A stretch of 64,000 bases of DNA. It comes from Cristatella mucedo (lineage: Eukaryota; Bryozoa; Phylactolaemata; Cristatellidae). Location of the stretch: contig WPIO01000017.1 in the NCBI GenBank assembly GCA_009760855.2, positions 1,551,501-1,615,500 of the forward strand. Reading direction: 5' to 3'. This document shows positions 22,401-31,035 of this stretch, in pieces. Every line of letters begins with the position of its first letter. Positions within the stretch are counted from its first letter, which is position 1. The notes beneath the pieces are model-generated. The model had not been told where the DNA came from, made no database searches, and saw nothing but the letters and a program-made list of their open reading frames with translations. Made by a program: the position numbers and the translations under genes.

Positions 22401-24903
22401 TTGCTATTTCCTTTCCACCGTTTCATATCCACAAGCTTGTGGCTTTTGCATATCCGTATTACCAACCGGCAGTAGTAACTTGACATGTGTGAACGCCTCT
22501 CAAAGATGCTTCTCAACGACCGTGATAAGAACGTCATCAAAAAAAGGTTTGAGATATGCATTTTTGTTCTGTGTCCACACACATCCTGTCTTGGCTTGAG
22601 ACTGTGTAGTAACCACTGGTGCAACTAGACCGAGAAACAATTCGAGTGCCTTTTCTAATAAGAAAAAAGAGTGTAGATCCTTACAAAGCTATTGCATTTG
22701 CCTTCACAGACACATGAGACACCAAAAACGTAGCTGCAGGTATTAACAAGTTTGTTGAGATGGTGAGAGGGAAGTTCAATTTTAATGCCGGCATGTGGCA
22801 CACCAAGTTACTCAAGACATAGGAAATAGTTTAGCAAGCAAAAGTGATTCATATAAATACAAAAACGCTTAGCACGCATTCCTCCTGTGCTCTACCAATT
22901 AATTGTGCACAGGAATGTGTTTTCCTTCATTACTTGATAAAATACCGAAAATAACATTAACATAAGGTAATTTATAATTTATATTTAACGTTATAGAATA
23001 AGGTGAGGGAACCGGGCTTGAGTTGTCGTGTGACTAGAAGCCAATGCGGCCATGGGAATATAGAAATGTGATTTAATGTATCTTCTTCTGTAACTCCACA
23101 GAGCCACTAAGAGGCTGACACGCTGGAGAATTTCCTATAGCGAACTTCCAAGGCCCTAGCCACTTTGCGCATCCATACGGTATGGGACCTGAAGAGCAAA
23201 AGCTTCTGTCGCCATAGGTCTTTAAGCATCGGAGTGGAATGGGTAATTTTTCGTCAGTGGAGGACCCGAGGGCGCGAGAATGCTGAAACTGGCGCAGTAG
23301 TAGTTCAGCTGTGTGTAAAGGAGTCAAGCCACGGTGAGCCTCGTGGGTCAGTGCAGGAATTTCGCTCTGAACCCGTTGATCAACCCCGTTGAGCCATCGC
23401 AGCTCCTTCAGCTAAGGAGGCTTTGTTGTCCTTCAGGTTGAGCCACTAGCCCCCTCGGCTGAGCTCATCAATTTCCACTTGTACCGCGTGCTCTTCATCC
23501 TCCATGTTGTTCGTCCTCTCGTCTCAGTTGTTTACCAGGCCAGCGAATAGCTTGCTGCTCTTGGACGCTTTCCTGCTGGAGCCGAGGGAAGCTCACAGAT
23601 GCCAGAGAGTGGCAGAGTGGCTCACAGCTGGCCCAGCCAGCGAGATCTCTCTGTGTGCAATGGTAGATGTCTGGCCACAAAGAAAATGCACAGAGCATAG
23701 CAGCTATAGTTGTTTATTCAAATGCACTTTCGATTCGGGAGGCTTTCCAGGTTAGCTGCAAGGCGCCGATCCGGCCACGAAGGAGAATGCTGCGTCCATT
23801 CGCAATAACTGGTGAATGACTGCTATGCATATTCAATAAGCTTTTTTTATTGCTGTAAATATTTTCAAAATAGTTCGAGTGCGACTTCAACAAGTCAAAC
23901 AAATCCGGCAGACGATCAGGTGCATGCTTGCCACAGCCTTCGCTAGCTACCCACTGCCTTTAATTTGCCTCATTTCAGAAGCTGTACGACCCCACCAACC
24001 CGAAAGAGGCGCGCGAGCTGTTGTTCACCCAGTTCGCCCAGTTCACGATACTGGCCACGCGGCTAATTGTGGAGTTTGCCAAAATGATGCCTGGCTTCCT
24101 GCAGCTGTGCATGGAGGACAAGATAACGTTGCTGAAGGTGAGCCCCCCCCCCCCCGAATCGATTGAGAAGCCCCGATGGCGCAGGACGCTCTCGATGGCG
24201 GTAACGGCTTCCGAGCACGGCTTCCGAGCATGGGGCGACGGCAGCGGCTGCTGACACCGAGGCGCCTGCATCCTCTTTTGCAGTGCACGGTCTGTGAGAA
24301 CCTGATGCTGCGCACGGCTCGCCAGTACGACCTCGGCACGGACGCTGTGATGATGGCCGACGGCAAGCCTTACTCGCGCAGCAGCCTCTCGTTCGCCGGC
24401 CTCGGAGACCTGGTGCCCGCCATGTTCAGCTTCTGCCGGACGATGGGCGAGCTTCGCGTCGACAATGCCGAATACGGCCTGCTGGCGGCCATCAGCCTCT
24501 TCTCGGGTACGGTCAGGCCGCAGCTCAGGCAGCAAAGCGTAGCAGCCGCGCTCCAGCCGAAAAGCGGAGCCGAAATCGAGGCAGCGGTGGCCTAGGGAGC
24601 GATGGCGAGGGCACCGCCGCATTGCGTCTCGGGCTTGAGTCGATCTGCGATCTACGGGCCATCTCCGTTCGCGCAGATCGGCCGACGGTCGTCGACCCTC
24701 ACCAGATCGAGAAAGCGCAGGAGCCATACATCCAAGCGCTCGAGCTCTACTGCCTGAAGAAGCCGGGCCGATTCGCCCGCCTGCTGATGACCCTGACGGA
24801 CCTGCGCACACTCAGCGCGATCCACGCGGAAATGTGCATCTCGCTGAAAATGAAAACGGGCATGCTGCCCACTCTCCTACTCGAGTACTTCAACTTCGAA
24901 TGA
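5590..24903 (+). CDS. EcR: NR1H-type nuclear receptor (ecdysone receptor / LXR / FXR group), six coding exons
   Basis: A ligand-regulated, DNA-binding transcription factor of the nucleus; family members usually bind DNA with RXR/USP. CDS = join(5590..5854, 8749..8889, 21768..22138, 23979..24137, 24284..24506, 24677..24903), 1386 bases, 461 residues; every intron is GT/AG and the reading frame is continuous. Domains: short A/B region 1-66 with Q-rich runs and KKKK at 50-53; zinc finger 1 with C67, C70, C84, C87 and P-box CEGCKG; zinc finger 2 with C103, C109, C119, C122; hinge about 137-220 with a serine run; ligand-binding domain about 220-461; AF-2 core LLLEYF at 453-458. The family signature FAKMMPGF...DKITLL is intact. 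The RVDNAEY motif recalls EcR, while the stretch after finger 2 ([11 protein letters not shown]) and DRPTVVDP recall FXR/LXR. Hence NR1H is firm; the EcR name follows invertebrate usage and is less certain. The protein is short for an EcR because A/B and hinge are short and an F domain is absent. Confidence 0.9.
6031..6049. repeat. Poly-C run
   Basis: Nineteen consecutive C after a ccgccg stretch, inside intron 1. Such runs are error-prone in sequencing, so the exact length is uncertain. Other C or G runs of 8-13 bases occur near 14895, 18719, 19240, 24142, 31602, 54702 and 61426. Confidence 0.9.
7545..8110 (-). mobile_element. Diverged CR1-like LINE relic
   Basis: The order of short matches follows the minus-strand LINE at 44.69-44.93 kb: gttccagacttttggtgca near 7575 corresponds to the ttccaggctttgggagca motif, and agccaatgaagctcagtgagaag near 7796 corresponds to agccagtgcaggtcggcgagaag. 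The relic is old, has no open frame, and is split by an AT-rich block at 7817-7973. Confidence 0.45.
7817..7973. repeat. AT-rich block flanked by a direct duplication
   Basis: About 157 bases of almost pure A/T. The sequence to its left (about 7776-7816, gctagggagccaatgaagct...) is repeated on its right (about 7974-8018) with a few mismatches and a ctag expansion. The structure resembles an insertion with a long target duplication, or slippage during repair. See the similar block at 9224-9387. Confidence 0.7.
8522..8692 (+). mobile_element. SINE A-like copy, plus strand
   Basis: It has an A-box-like tagcccagcggtaagg, a B-box-like gtgggttcgggtcc and a SINE A-type end (aatgaggctatagaatcagc). 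Its 3' end lies about 55 bases upstream of exon 2 of the receptor gene, close to the likely branch-point region. Confidence 0.6.
8749..8889 (+). CDS. EcR: NR1H coding exon 2: zinc finger 2 and C-terminal extension
   Basis: Acceptor ccctttgcag|gt completes Gly89; the exon then reads [20 protein letters not shown] and on through [14 protein letters not shown], ending in the first base of Cys136 before donor gtatgt. Finger 2 Cys residues 103, 109, 119 and 122 are all present. Reading through the donor would reach a stop at 8925, but splicing to 21768 (phase 1 to phase 1) continues as [12 protein letters not shown], the expected NR1H C-terminal extension, which settles the junction. Confidence 0.93.
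9224..9387. repeat. AT-rich block flanked by a perfect 17-bp direct repeat
   Basis: TAA and TA repeats of 164 bases sit between two exact copies of gccagtccagaatatct (9207-9223 and 9388-9404). The exact duplication suggests a recent insertion or duplication event rather than simple microsatellite growth. Confidence 0.8.
11108..11597. mobile_element. Mariner/Tigger-like MITE, TA target duplication
   Basis: The element starts cagtcgtcct and ends agggacgactg, imperfect terminal inverted repeats, and is flanked on both sides by TA. Inner terminal sequence (tatcgcggtta at the left, the complement of ctatatcgcggttttttcg at the right) extends the similarity. At 490 bases with no transposase frame it is non-autonomous. 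TIR sequence and TA duplication fit the Tc1/mariner superfamily, pogo/Tigger side. Confidence 0.75.
15077..15256 (-). mobile_element. SINE A copy, minus strand
   Basis: Complete-looking copy: from the minus strand gtgagccgtgatggcccact, A box, the palindrome around acgacctcgg, B-box-like ggttcgaatc, body, tail gaggctgttaaatcagct and a short A/T run. It closely matches the copies at 39.7 and 50.6 kb. Confidence 0.85.
16215..16298. repeat. (CT)n array 1 in NR1H intron 2
   Basis: About 84 bases of CT dinucleotides. Mirror-symmetric polypyrimidine DNA of this kind can form triplex structures. Open frames of LSLSLS or RERERE across it are an artefact of the repeat. Confidence 0.97.
16405..16470. 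repeat. (CT)n array 2 in NR1H intron 2
   Basis: About 66 bases of CT dinucleotides, separated from array 1 by about 106 bases of degenerate CT-rich sequence. Confidence 0.97.
18008..18165 (-). mobile_element. Old SINE A-like relic
   Basis: On the plus strand gttgctgattcgacagccta corresponds to the SINE A tail, and cccactgcaggactcgaatc near 18108 to the B-box region. The A-box end is not clear, so this is a diverged copy. Confidence 0.5.
20134..20348 (-). mobile_element. LINE family 1, 5'-truncated 3' end
   Basis: AAT repeat, tail hairpin (aaagcgtcctcagagaactc...ctaggcgctt) and the 3' UTR block with ggttaggggtgacatgcaca and cagcatgcaaatgtggttag, all on the minus strand. It ends within the 3' UTR and carries no coding sequence. 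It is fairly similar to the 44.4-kb element. Confidence 0.85.
20940..21128 (-). mobile_element. SPIN-like non-autonomous hAT element with perfect 8-bp TSD
   Basis: A 189-base element with terminal inverted repeats: left cagtgattctcaacct, right aggttgagaaccgctg. It is bordered by identical 8-bp duplications aattagat (20932-20939 and 21129-21136), the hAT hallmark. Its ends, the internal ggtcgttcgaccccc palindrome and the ggtcttaggcgacccc motif agree closely with my memory of the SPIN (Space Invader) hAT consensus, which is known for horizontal transfer among tetrapods and into a triatomine bug and a pond snail. There is no transposase frame, so it is a MITE. Confidence 0.85.
21768..22138 (+). 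CDS. EcR: NR1H coding exon 3: hinge and start of the ligand-binding domain
   Basis: Acceptor cttcctgcag|gt completes Cys136; the exon encodes residues 137-259 and ends cctaatc|gtaaga in phase 0. It begins with [15 protein letters not shown], the C-terminal extension, then a variable hinge with a serine run, coded by agc repeats, and a glycine run. From about residue 219 it reads [20 protein letters not shown] and [11 protein letters not shown], which aligns with helix 1 and the following acidic loop of EcR-type ligand-binding domains. Confidence 0.92.
22139..23978 (+). other. NR1H intron 3 (1.8 kb)
   Basis: GT/AG intron with donor gtaaga and acceptor gcctcatttcag. It contains a diverged LINE family 2 piece (23085-23335). 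The rest (22140-23080 and 23340-23970) shows nothing recognisable. Confidence 0.8.
23085..23335 (-). mobile_element. LINE family 2, C-terminal ORF2 relic
   Basis: Minus-strand translation [19 protein letters not shown], then a degraded [21 protein letters not shown], matches the same segment of the copy at 37.24-37.40 kb (LAELLHQFQPVRALRS, KTVGDRSFSSAG). The 3' half is scrambled. Confidence 0.65.
23979..24137 (+). CDS. EcR: NR1H coding exon 4: ligand-binding-domain helices 3-5 region
   Basis: A phase-0 exon of 53 residues (260-312). It starts [15 protein letters not shown] and contains the nuclear-receptor signature: [20 protein letters not shown] ending in ITLLK. The Lys of FAK would form one half of the co-activator charge clamp, with Glu456 of AF-2 the other. 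Donor aag|gtgagc. Confidence 0.93.
24138..24283 (+). other. NR1H intron 4 (146 bp)
   Basis: A short GT/AG intron. A run of 13 C follows the donor almost directly (24142-24154) and the acceptor is tcctcttttgcag. It is tiny compared with introns 1-3. Confidence 0.9.
24284..24506 (+). CDS. EcR: NR1H coding exon 5: core of the ligand-binding domain
   Basis: Encodes residues 313-386 plus one base of Asp387. It begins [16 protein letters not shown], the same length from the exon-4 Lys to LR as in EcR and LXR, and carries [18 protein letters not shown], strongly EcR-like. Donor tcgg|gtacgg. Confidence 0.93.
24507..24676 (+). other. NR1H intron 5 (170 bp)
   Basis: A short GC- and CpG-rich intron with donor gtacgg and acceptor ccgttcgcgcag. 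The acceptor has a weak pyrimidine tract but is required by the frame and by the family alignment (LFS|DRP). Confidence 0.88.
24677..24903 (+). CDS. EcR: NR1H coding exon 6: end of the ligand-binding domain and AF-2
   Basis: Completes Asp387 and encodes residues 388-461, then stop tga at 24901-24903. [20 protein letters not shown] resembles LXR in this stretch. [15 protein letters not shown] matches the helix 10/11 region. The last helix, [10 protein letters not shown], fits the AF-2 pattern (two hydrophobics, any residue, Glu, two hydrophobics). The usual Trp after Glu-Ile in EcR and LXR is here Phe, and no F domain follows. Confidence 0.93.
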
Positions 24904-26185
24904 CGCGGCGCCAGAGACGCGAAGGCTCCGGCGGCAGTGGGCAGTGAGTGGCTGCCTCTCTCTCTCCGCTCCACTCTGCCTCTCTCTCACTGGCAGACGG
25001 AGGGGCGCCCAGCACGGTGCGCTCCTCCGCGAGCCACCTGTCAGACTGCCGTTCTACGCAGCCGGTCCTGTGCTGAGGCGAATAGCGTAGCTCGTGGGTG
25101 TCGCTGGATATCGTCCACTGTCGACGGCGCAGCGACGCTTGCCGCCGAACACTGCTTCTTGACTGTGTTCCCGCTGCCGGATGGAAAGCGACCATTATCG
25201 TTGCTGCTGAACGATTTCGACCGCGTTCCTGTTCCTGCTGCCATTACGGATGCAAGCAGCTGGAGGCCGACCTTCGACCGATGATCGTAGCTGTTGCTGT
25301 GGCTCTTGACCGGAAGCAGCAGCAGGGATGGTGCATTCCTGTCTGCTTGCCGTCTGCTCGCGTCAGTCAAAGGAGAACCAGTGTCTAGCTAGTCAAACGT
25401 CCTCAGCCTTCCTTCCTTCCAAGCTAGGCCACCGTCCTGTCGATTCTTTCGGGCGGGCCATTCGTTCGCTAGTTCGCTCGGTTCATTTTTGCCCACATGC
25501 CCTTCTGGGCAGCTTGCAGGCAACGGCCGCAATCGGCGTGTGGTGCTACCTGTGTTTTAGCGGTAGTGTCGTCTGGCGCTTTGGCCGGTGGTGCTTCCCA
25601 GTGGCACCAGCGAGGTTTTTGTCGTCTCACTGCTCATGCGCCAGATTGGACGTCGGCATCGGTGGTGGCCCTCGCTGAGGAGTGCACTAAACTTTCCCTC
25701 TTCCTCGCCTCATGCCCTCGCCGATCGGTAGCCCTCTGGCTCGCGAGAAGCTGCAGCAGCAAGGTACGATCAGCCTCTCGATGGCCTCGTGAAGCAGCCC
25801 ATCGGTGCACTGCGGTACGCTGCTGCCAGCAATGCAGCGACCAAGCTGCTTCGAACTCGAAGCGTCTGTCTTCTCAGCTCCTCCCCCTTTTTTTACTACC
25901 CAGTGCCATCTTATAGATGCCGCCGACCGATGGGAGCTATTTGGCTGTCCACGCTATAATTGCTGCGTTTCAGCTTCGCTTACTGCTGCTGCTGTTACCC
26001 TTTCGTATCAGGCTCATTTGAATTAAGCAAGCTGTGGACATGCCGGCGACGTTCGTCGAGCTGTGCCGTGTGCGGTGAGCCATTCTTTTTTTTATCATGC
26101 TGTATGTAATGCCGGCCGAGTTCTGACCGGACACCCTGGCAGGGGTGGTGATTCTTTGTTTATAAATAAAATATCATTTGCAGAG
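24904..26185 (+). other. Probable NR1H 3' UTR
   Basis: GC-rich, CpG-containing sequence without a convincing frame follows the stop codon. The first canonical aataaa downstream is at 26165-26170, which would give a 3' UTR of about 1.27 kb. Open frames of up to 139 codons here are on both strands and have no recognisable content. Confidence 0.5.
26165..26170 (+). terminator. Candidate polyadenylation signal (aataaa) of the NR1H gene
   Basis: Canonical hexamer in the first AT-rich stretch downstream of the stop codon, followed by atatcatttgcagag. No transcript evidence. Confidence 0.4.
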
Positions 26186-27516
26186 CTCAGAATGTGTCTC
26201 CCACAGCCGTTACCGTGTTGTTTTCAATGTGTATTTGCCTGTGTCTGGATCTCGACGTCTCCCGAAAGTAAAGTGTTATTTCCAGTCAAGAGCCTAAGGC
26301 ACGATTGCCCGCTTCACCCACTCTCAGAACTTTTTTTTAAATCGTAGCTTATGCTATGTGCTGCTCATTAGATTTTGGCCAGCTCCCCGAGGTGGGGTGC
26401 TCGAAGGCCTCTTGTGTGTCATTTCGTGCAGCAAAGTTGGGACTTAACTTGAACTGGCTGCACAAACCCGGAAGACGGTCGCAAAGGTGTCTCCGGGAAC
26501 ACTACTGCTTCTGAAGAAATTAGCAAGGACTGCATACTACTGTGCTAAAATACAGCTGCAAGAATCATATTTAACATCATACTGATAATTGGCAAAGAAG
26601 CACTAGGGCCGATGTGAACATGCTCACATAAATAAGATGGCCCGTCTAACCGTACGCAGCAGCATCGAATTGAAGGAAAGCGCTGGAGGCATGGGGAGGT
26701 AATTCTGCTAGCTAGGCACTAGACAGGTTTCCGTGCTGTGTGCTTCCCTCTGTCTCTGTTGCAAAAAGTACTCCTTCTGCCTAGCTCTAGTTCGTCCGTG
26801 CAGTGTATCTGCGACTCCCCTCCCCCCCATTAGTTGCGACCAGTTGAGGGGGCTTACTAAAGTATACGAACACTGGCAAAAGGTCGAGTAGAGGATCCTA
26901 GGGGAGTGGAGTAACTCTGTACTGCAAACTGAAGGCAACTTGCTGTCTATTGGTAGGCCTGAGTGGGGCTATCCAGATCATAACTGAAGAGTGATTTCTT
27001 GCCATCTTAGCAACACTTTTCACCTGACCACGTCGATTCTTCTTCGCCTTGTATTTTAATGGCCCCACAGGCCCTAAAGTTTTCCAGCCTAGAAGCCGAA
27101 ATTGTGTAGCCTATGCACTCTCAGAAATCGCATGCTTCCTTGAACTACCCACGCGACTGTAACCTGCTAGATCCATTCGGCAAAGAAGATAGGAAGTTTT
27201 CTTGCATTGCCCAACTGTCAGCGCTGGTAGCTACTCCTGGGCCGAAGGAAGTGCTTTAACATTCAATACTTGCACAACTTTTAGTGAGGCATCGTAGCCC
27301 TGGTTAGACGAAAATTTTCAACTCCTGGATCGTGGTTTCAATATAATTTTCTTCTGCACCTGTATGTGTTTGGAAATACTTTGTTCAATATCGAGTGGAT
27401 TCGGCGATCGGCTAGTTATAATTCGTCTGAGCTAGTGCCGGCAGGGGAGTCTTATGACGCTGTGAGGCGTTTACACGTTCAGTTTTCCATCGGACTTCAC
27501 GTCGGCCTTGCTTCCT
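26186..27516. other. Intergenic DNA, nothing recognised
   Basis: No repeat family or coding exon is identifiable. It marks the change from CpG-poor to CpG-rich sequence. Confidence 0.5.
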
Positions 27517-27675
27517 ACGTCACCACTCCTAACGGGCCTTTGATGTCAGGACAGAAAGTCGGTGCCTGCAGCGTGGCTTCGAAAAAGCCGACCGTTCGAC
27601 CAATCGCACGTGACTTTAAGATCCCGCCTCCGTTGCATATAAATATTGGCTGGCACGTCCCTGTTTATTGGACTC
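27517..27675 (+). promoter_or_regulatory. Promoter-like cluster (CRE half-site, CCAAT, E-box, TATA)
   Basis: Tacgtcac near 27517, CCAAT at 27600-27604, CACGTG at 27607-27612 and TATAAATA at 27638-27645 are ordered and spaced like a pol II core promoter reading to the right, with an expected start near 27670. No recognisable coding exon follows, so it could equally be a relic of a retroelement promoter or chance. Confidence 0.25.
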
Positions 27676-28304
27676 GGTGCGTATAGAATACTTGAATCTA
27701 ATTAAAAACAAAGGTCAATGAGACAGATATAGCCGCTGGGCTGAGCCTGACCGATGAGCATGCACAATGCCCGCAGCCCGAGTGAACGTAAGAGCCATAC
27801 TTAGCCGATATATACATACATATATATACGTATATATACATACAGCCGACTGCCGTAGCGAGATCGAACTACTTGCATTCTCGCGCCAGCCTTCGCGATC
27901 TAATTGTCGACTAAATGAGGTAAGGTATTCATCGATAGTGGGACACGATCTCCCAAATTAGACTCTCGTGCAGGCTATTCATTCACCTGCTATTGGTTAC
28001 CGTTAAGCAGTTTTCCATTGCCCCAATTGCAGCCAACCCATGACTACTCTGTGCGTGGAGCTTAACTGATGACTGACAGAAAGCCTGGGAAACCGGTAGC
28101 ATAACCGATCGTGTAAAATCGCGCTATTAATCCGTCGGTTTGACCGAAGGAAACCGTCGAAAAACAGATGGACTTAAAATCGACGGTGGAAACACGTCTT
28201 GAGGTCATCGGAATTTGTGAGCTGCTATTTAAAGTCAAAAGACCTAGAAATACCAGAAAGATAGGTCCAAGTGGGCAATTGACCGTTGAGCACAGAAGTA
28301 CATG
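27676..28304. other. Unique CpG-rich intergenic DNA
   Basis: Apart from a short TA/TACA-rich run (27808-27845) nothing is recognisable. About 24 CpG are found by hand count in 28081-28500. Confidence 0.5.
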
Positions 28305-28990
28305 CATACTAATAATAATAGCAATAAAGCATGCATGTAGCACCCCAGGAAAACTAAATATGCCGAAAAGGAAGCTTAGTCAATTCGTTGGTCGTGGCAT
28401 GCACAGTTTCAGAACATGGGCACACGAAGGACAATTCACCCGTACGGAGCAAGCTAGGCGATTCACAGCAGGCACGCTGTTACCTTCTTTTTGAATGCGA
28501 TCAAATCAGTAGATTACGTGTAGTCAGTCGGTAGTGATCTCCAAGCATTGGGAGCATAATAGTTTAAGGCACCACGGGTTCTAAGAGATTTTATATTCGT
28601 TAGAGGCACGACCAAAACGACCCGAGTTAGAAGGGCTAGTTTTTCGACGGGAGGCCCGATTAATAACAAATATAGGCAACAAGCCCGAAACAAGAGATTG
28701 AACGGAACTAGAAGTGAGTAACTGATTCTTAAAGTAAATAAGCTGCTTTATGGTGTTACAAACGGACGATGTGTAGCGACTTTCGAGTCCGGTCAGAACT
28801 AGGCTGCAGATAAAGCGCTCGTAACGGTGCTAATTCCAGCCGACTCAAGACAAATACCGGTGAAGCCGGAACCGTGGTATCGTGGCTAGTGACTTGTAGG
28901 TGCAGCACCGACGCACGCGGGTATGCTGACTGGAGCGGAAACAGGCTGCAACGAAGAGCGCCTGCGCCCCCTACCTTAACATACGTGCCC
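28305..28990 (-). mobile_element. Diverged CR1-like LINE, 3' part
   Basis: It begins with an AAT run (28310-28320); tccaagcattgggagcata near 28531 corresponds to ttccaggctttgggagcata in the 44.4-kb LINE. No tail hairpin and no frame are left, so it is an old or different subfamily. The extent to 28990 is approximate. Confidence 0.45.
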
Positions 28991-29299
28991 ACGTCCGTAA
29001 TCCTGTGAAGTCTGACACTGACAGCGACTGAGGGCTACTGACTGGCGTTCAACCTCAGCCGTGGCGTGCAAAAACTCTCGTACGGCGTCCGGAACGCCTC
29101 TCAACTGCCTGACCCAGGGTCTAGAGCGAAACTCATGTCTGACTCAAAAACCTCAAGCTCAACTGAGTGAATATTACATAGCTGCAGCCTTTCTACTGCA
29201 TAGCCATAGCTTATTACATAACCGGTTCCGAGCAGTTAAAATGTAGGAAAAGTGAATACTGAATCTCTCAGGAGTGATCATCTAGCTCATCGCGCATCT

Positions 29300-29516
29300 A
29301 TTTATGACGGCATTTAGTGGGTACCCGCGATTCGTCTTTTATGTGCTTATGCCGTACTTGCATGCTGACCCATGATGTCACCCCTAACCATGTCATTCTT
29401 GTTGTTTATTGTGCACGTTGCCATTACTCATTCGATCGTGCTTCCTTTGCAGCAAATGTAAAACGCCTAGAACGAGGTTGAGTTCTCTGAGGGCGTTTTT
29501 TCAAATGTATTATTAT
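29300..29516 (+). mobile_element. LINE family 1, 5'-truncated 3' end
   Basis: Plus-strand copy of the 3' UTR (gcatttagtgggtacccg, gtcacccctaaccatgtcat, cagcaaatgtaaaacgcc) ending in the tail hairpin gttgagttctctgagggcg and a short ATT run. Confidence 0.85.
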
Positions 29517-29544
29517 CAAGTTACACAATTCTGGTCGGGATGTG

Positions 29545-30285
29545 ATGAATGCACGGGCCTGCTTGGCCGAGTTGACTTTATCTAAGCAAGCCTGTATTGC
29601 TGCAATTGTTCATATGTGAAAGTCGGCAGACTTGAGTTTTAAGTAGTGAAAAGTCGTTTTAGAAGAGACCTCCAAGATTCCGTACAGGGGCTACATGAAA
29701 TACAGCTCTTTATTTGCTGATGCAAGGTCATTAATGCTCTGGGGCCAGTAAGATTAACCTAGCAGGTGGCCTGATATATGTACTTGGTGCAATTATGCTA
29801 TATATAGGGAGGGTAGCCAAGATGTAAATCTAGCCTCCAGGCACCCCTCGACGACGCCGTTCGACCTAGAAGACAGAGTTGGCCACAGCATGCTAGGTCT
29901 CTGAGGAAGATACACTATCCGTAATGTATACGTTTAACACCGAGTTCATCCAGATATATATGTCCAACTGTTTTCGCTCTGGTCGGCAAGCCAATTTGGA
30001 GTGCTAGACTTTGCAATTTCTGCGTACTAACAGGATTGCTCACAATTAGTAGGGGCCCATAATTAGTTTTATCGTCATTCAATTTGATAAAGTCTGCAGC
30101 CGTACAAGAAGTGTGAATGCTAGCAATGCACGCAGCACGGGAGCTGAAATGGGGCTTGAGATGGATGTAGAAGGAGGCGAGGAAGGATAGAAAATATGGA
30201 TAAAAGCGGATCATCTGCACAAATATGAAAGCTTGGGTTGTGCTTGATGATGAAACGGTCAATAGGGAGAGTATAAATTGCAAAC
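29545..30285 (-). mobile_element. Diverged LINE family 1, RT C-terminal relic
   Basis: Follows the minus-strand coding region of the full-length LINE: gatgaatgcacgggcc near 29545, atctaagcaagcctgtattg near 29581, and a translated FIKLNDDKTN segment (30063-30092) equal to the FLKLNDDKTN block after the catalytic YADD motif. Upstream it retains a degraded version of the YADD region. Several stops and frameshifts. Confidence 0.7.
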
Positions 30286-30787
30286 CGTAGGCCTGAAACT
30301 GATATTTGGGGTAATTCCGCACAAAGGCTCACCGAATAGCCTTCGGCTCCTGAATAAACCTAAAAACCTACTCTCTGTATTCTCGTGCGGACCTAGGACC
30401 TCGACCGGTTGTAACCCCGAAAGCTCGGCGAAGGAGGCGTATCCCACTGCTCGCCAATCGGCGTAGCCCACTCCCGAGTGCCGGTTCGGTTAAAATAAGT
30501 TGGGTCGCCTTGCCTTCGGCGTTTCTGGCGCTACTCTACTTACCGCTCGCCGGTTACTTAGCATGGGCTGGACCGAGGTACTACGCGCAAATAGGGAAAT
30601 GTACTGAACTTTATTCACCATCGTACATTGCCGCTTCGCGTGTAGTTTAGTCCTATCCAACCAGCGCTGAGCAATACCCAACGTAGACCAAGGGCTCGAA
30701 TACCAAGCGTCACTACTCGAAGCGCCGGCTCAGGCACCCAGTAGCTCCTTAGGAAGCCCCAGGGTGCCCTGAACGCTGCCCTAACGA
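30286..30787. other. Unique CpG-rich DNA
   Basis: Contains many CpG and several short frames on both strands, none recognisable. No repeat match inside the window. Confidence 0.4.
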
Positions 30788-30886
30788 CGGCCCGCTCCTT
30801 GATGACCGAGGTCGTGGGGTCGAGTGCCGTGGCATATGTGAAGCGCCCGAATAGAGGTCAAGTTCGGCTAGGGCGCTATACAAGTG
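30788..30886 (+). mobile_element. SINE B copy, 3' part
   Basis: B-box-like gtggggtcgagtgcc, then gaagcgcccgaatagagg and agggcgctatacaagtga, the SINE B tail. It runs straight into a TA microsatellite, which is the usual tail extension in this family. Confidence 0.7.
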
Positions 30887-30887
30887 A

Positions 30888-30927
<40 letters not shown>

Positions 30928-30947
30928 ATATTTATATATATGTGTGT

Positions 30948-31033
<86 letters not shown>
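30887..31033. repeat. (TA)n followed by (GT)n microsatellite
   Basis: About 58 bases of TA-rich repeat continue into about 90 bases of GT repeat, directly 3' of the SINE B copy and probably grown from its AT tail. Confidence 0.95.

Positions 31034-31035
<2 letters not shown>

Noticed and set aside
23975-24811. 278-codon open frame on the minus strand
   Set aside because: It lies antisense to NR1H exons 4-6 and two introns. The plus-strand exons match a known family residue by residue; GC-rich DNA leaves the other strand open.
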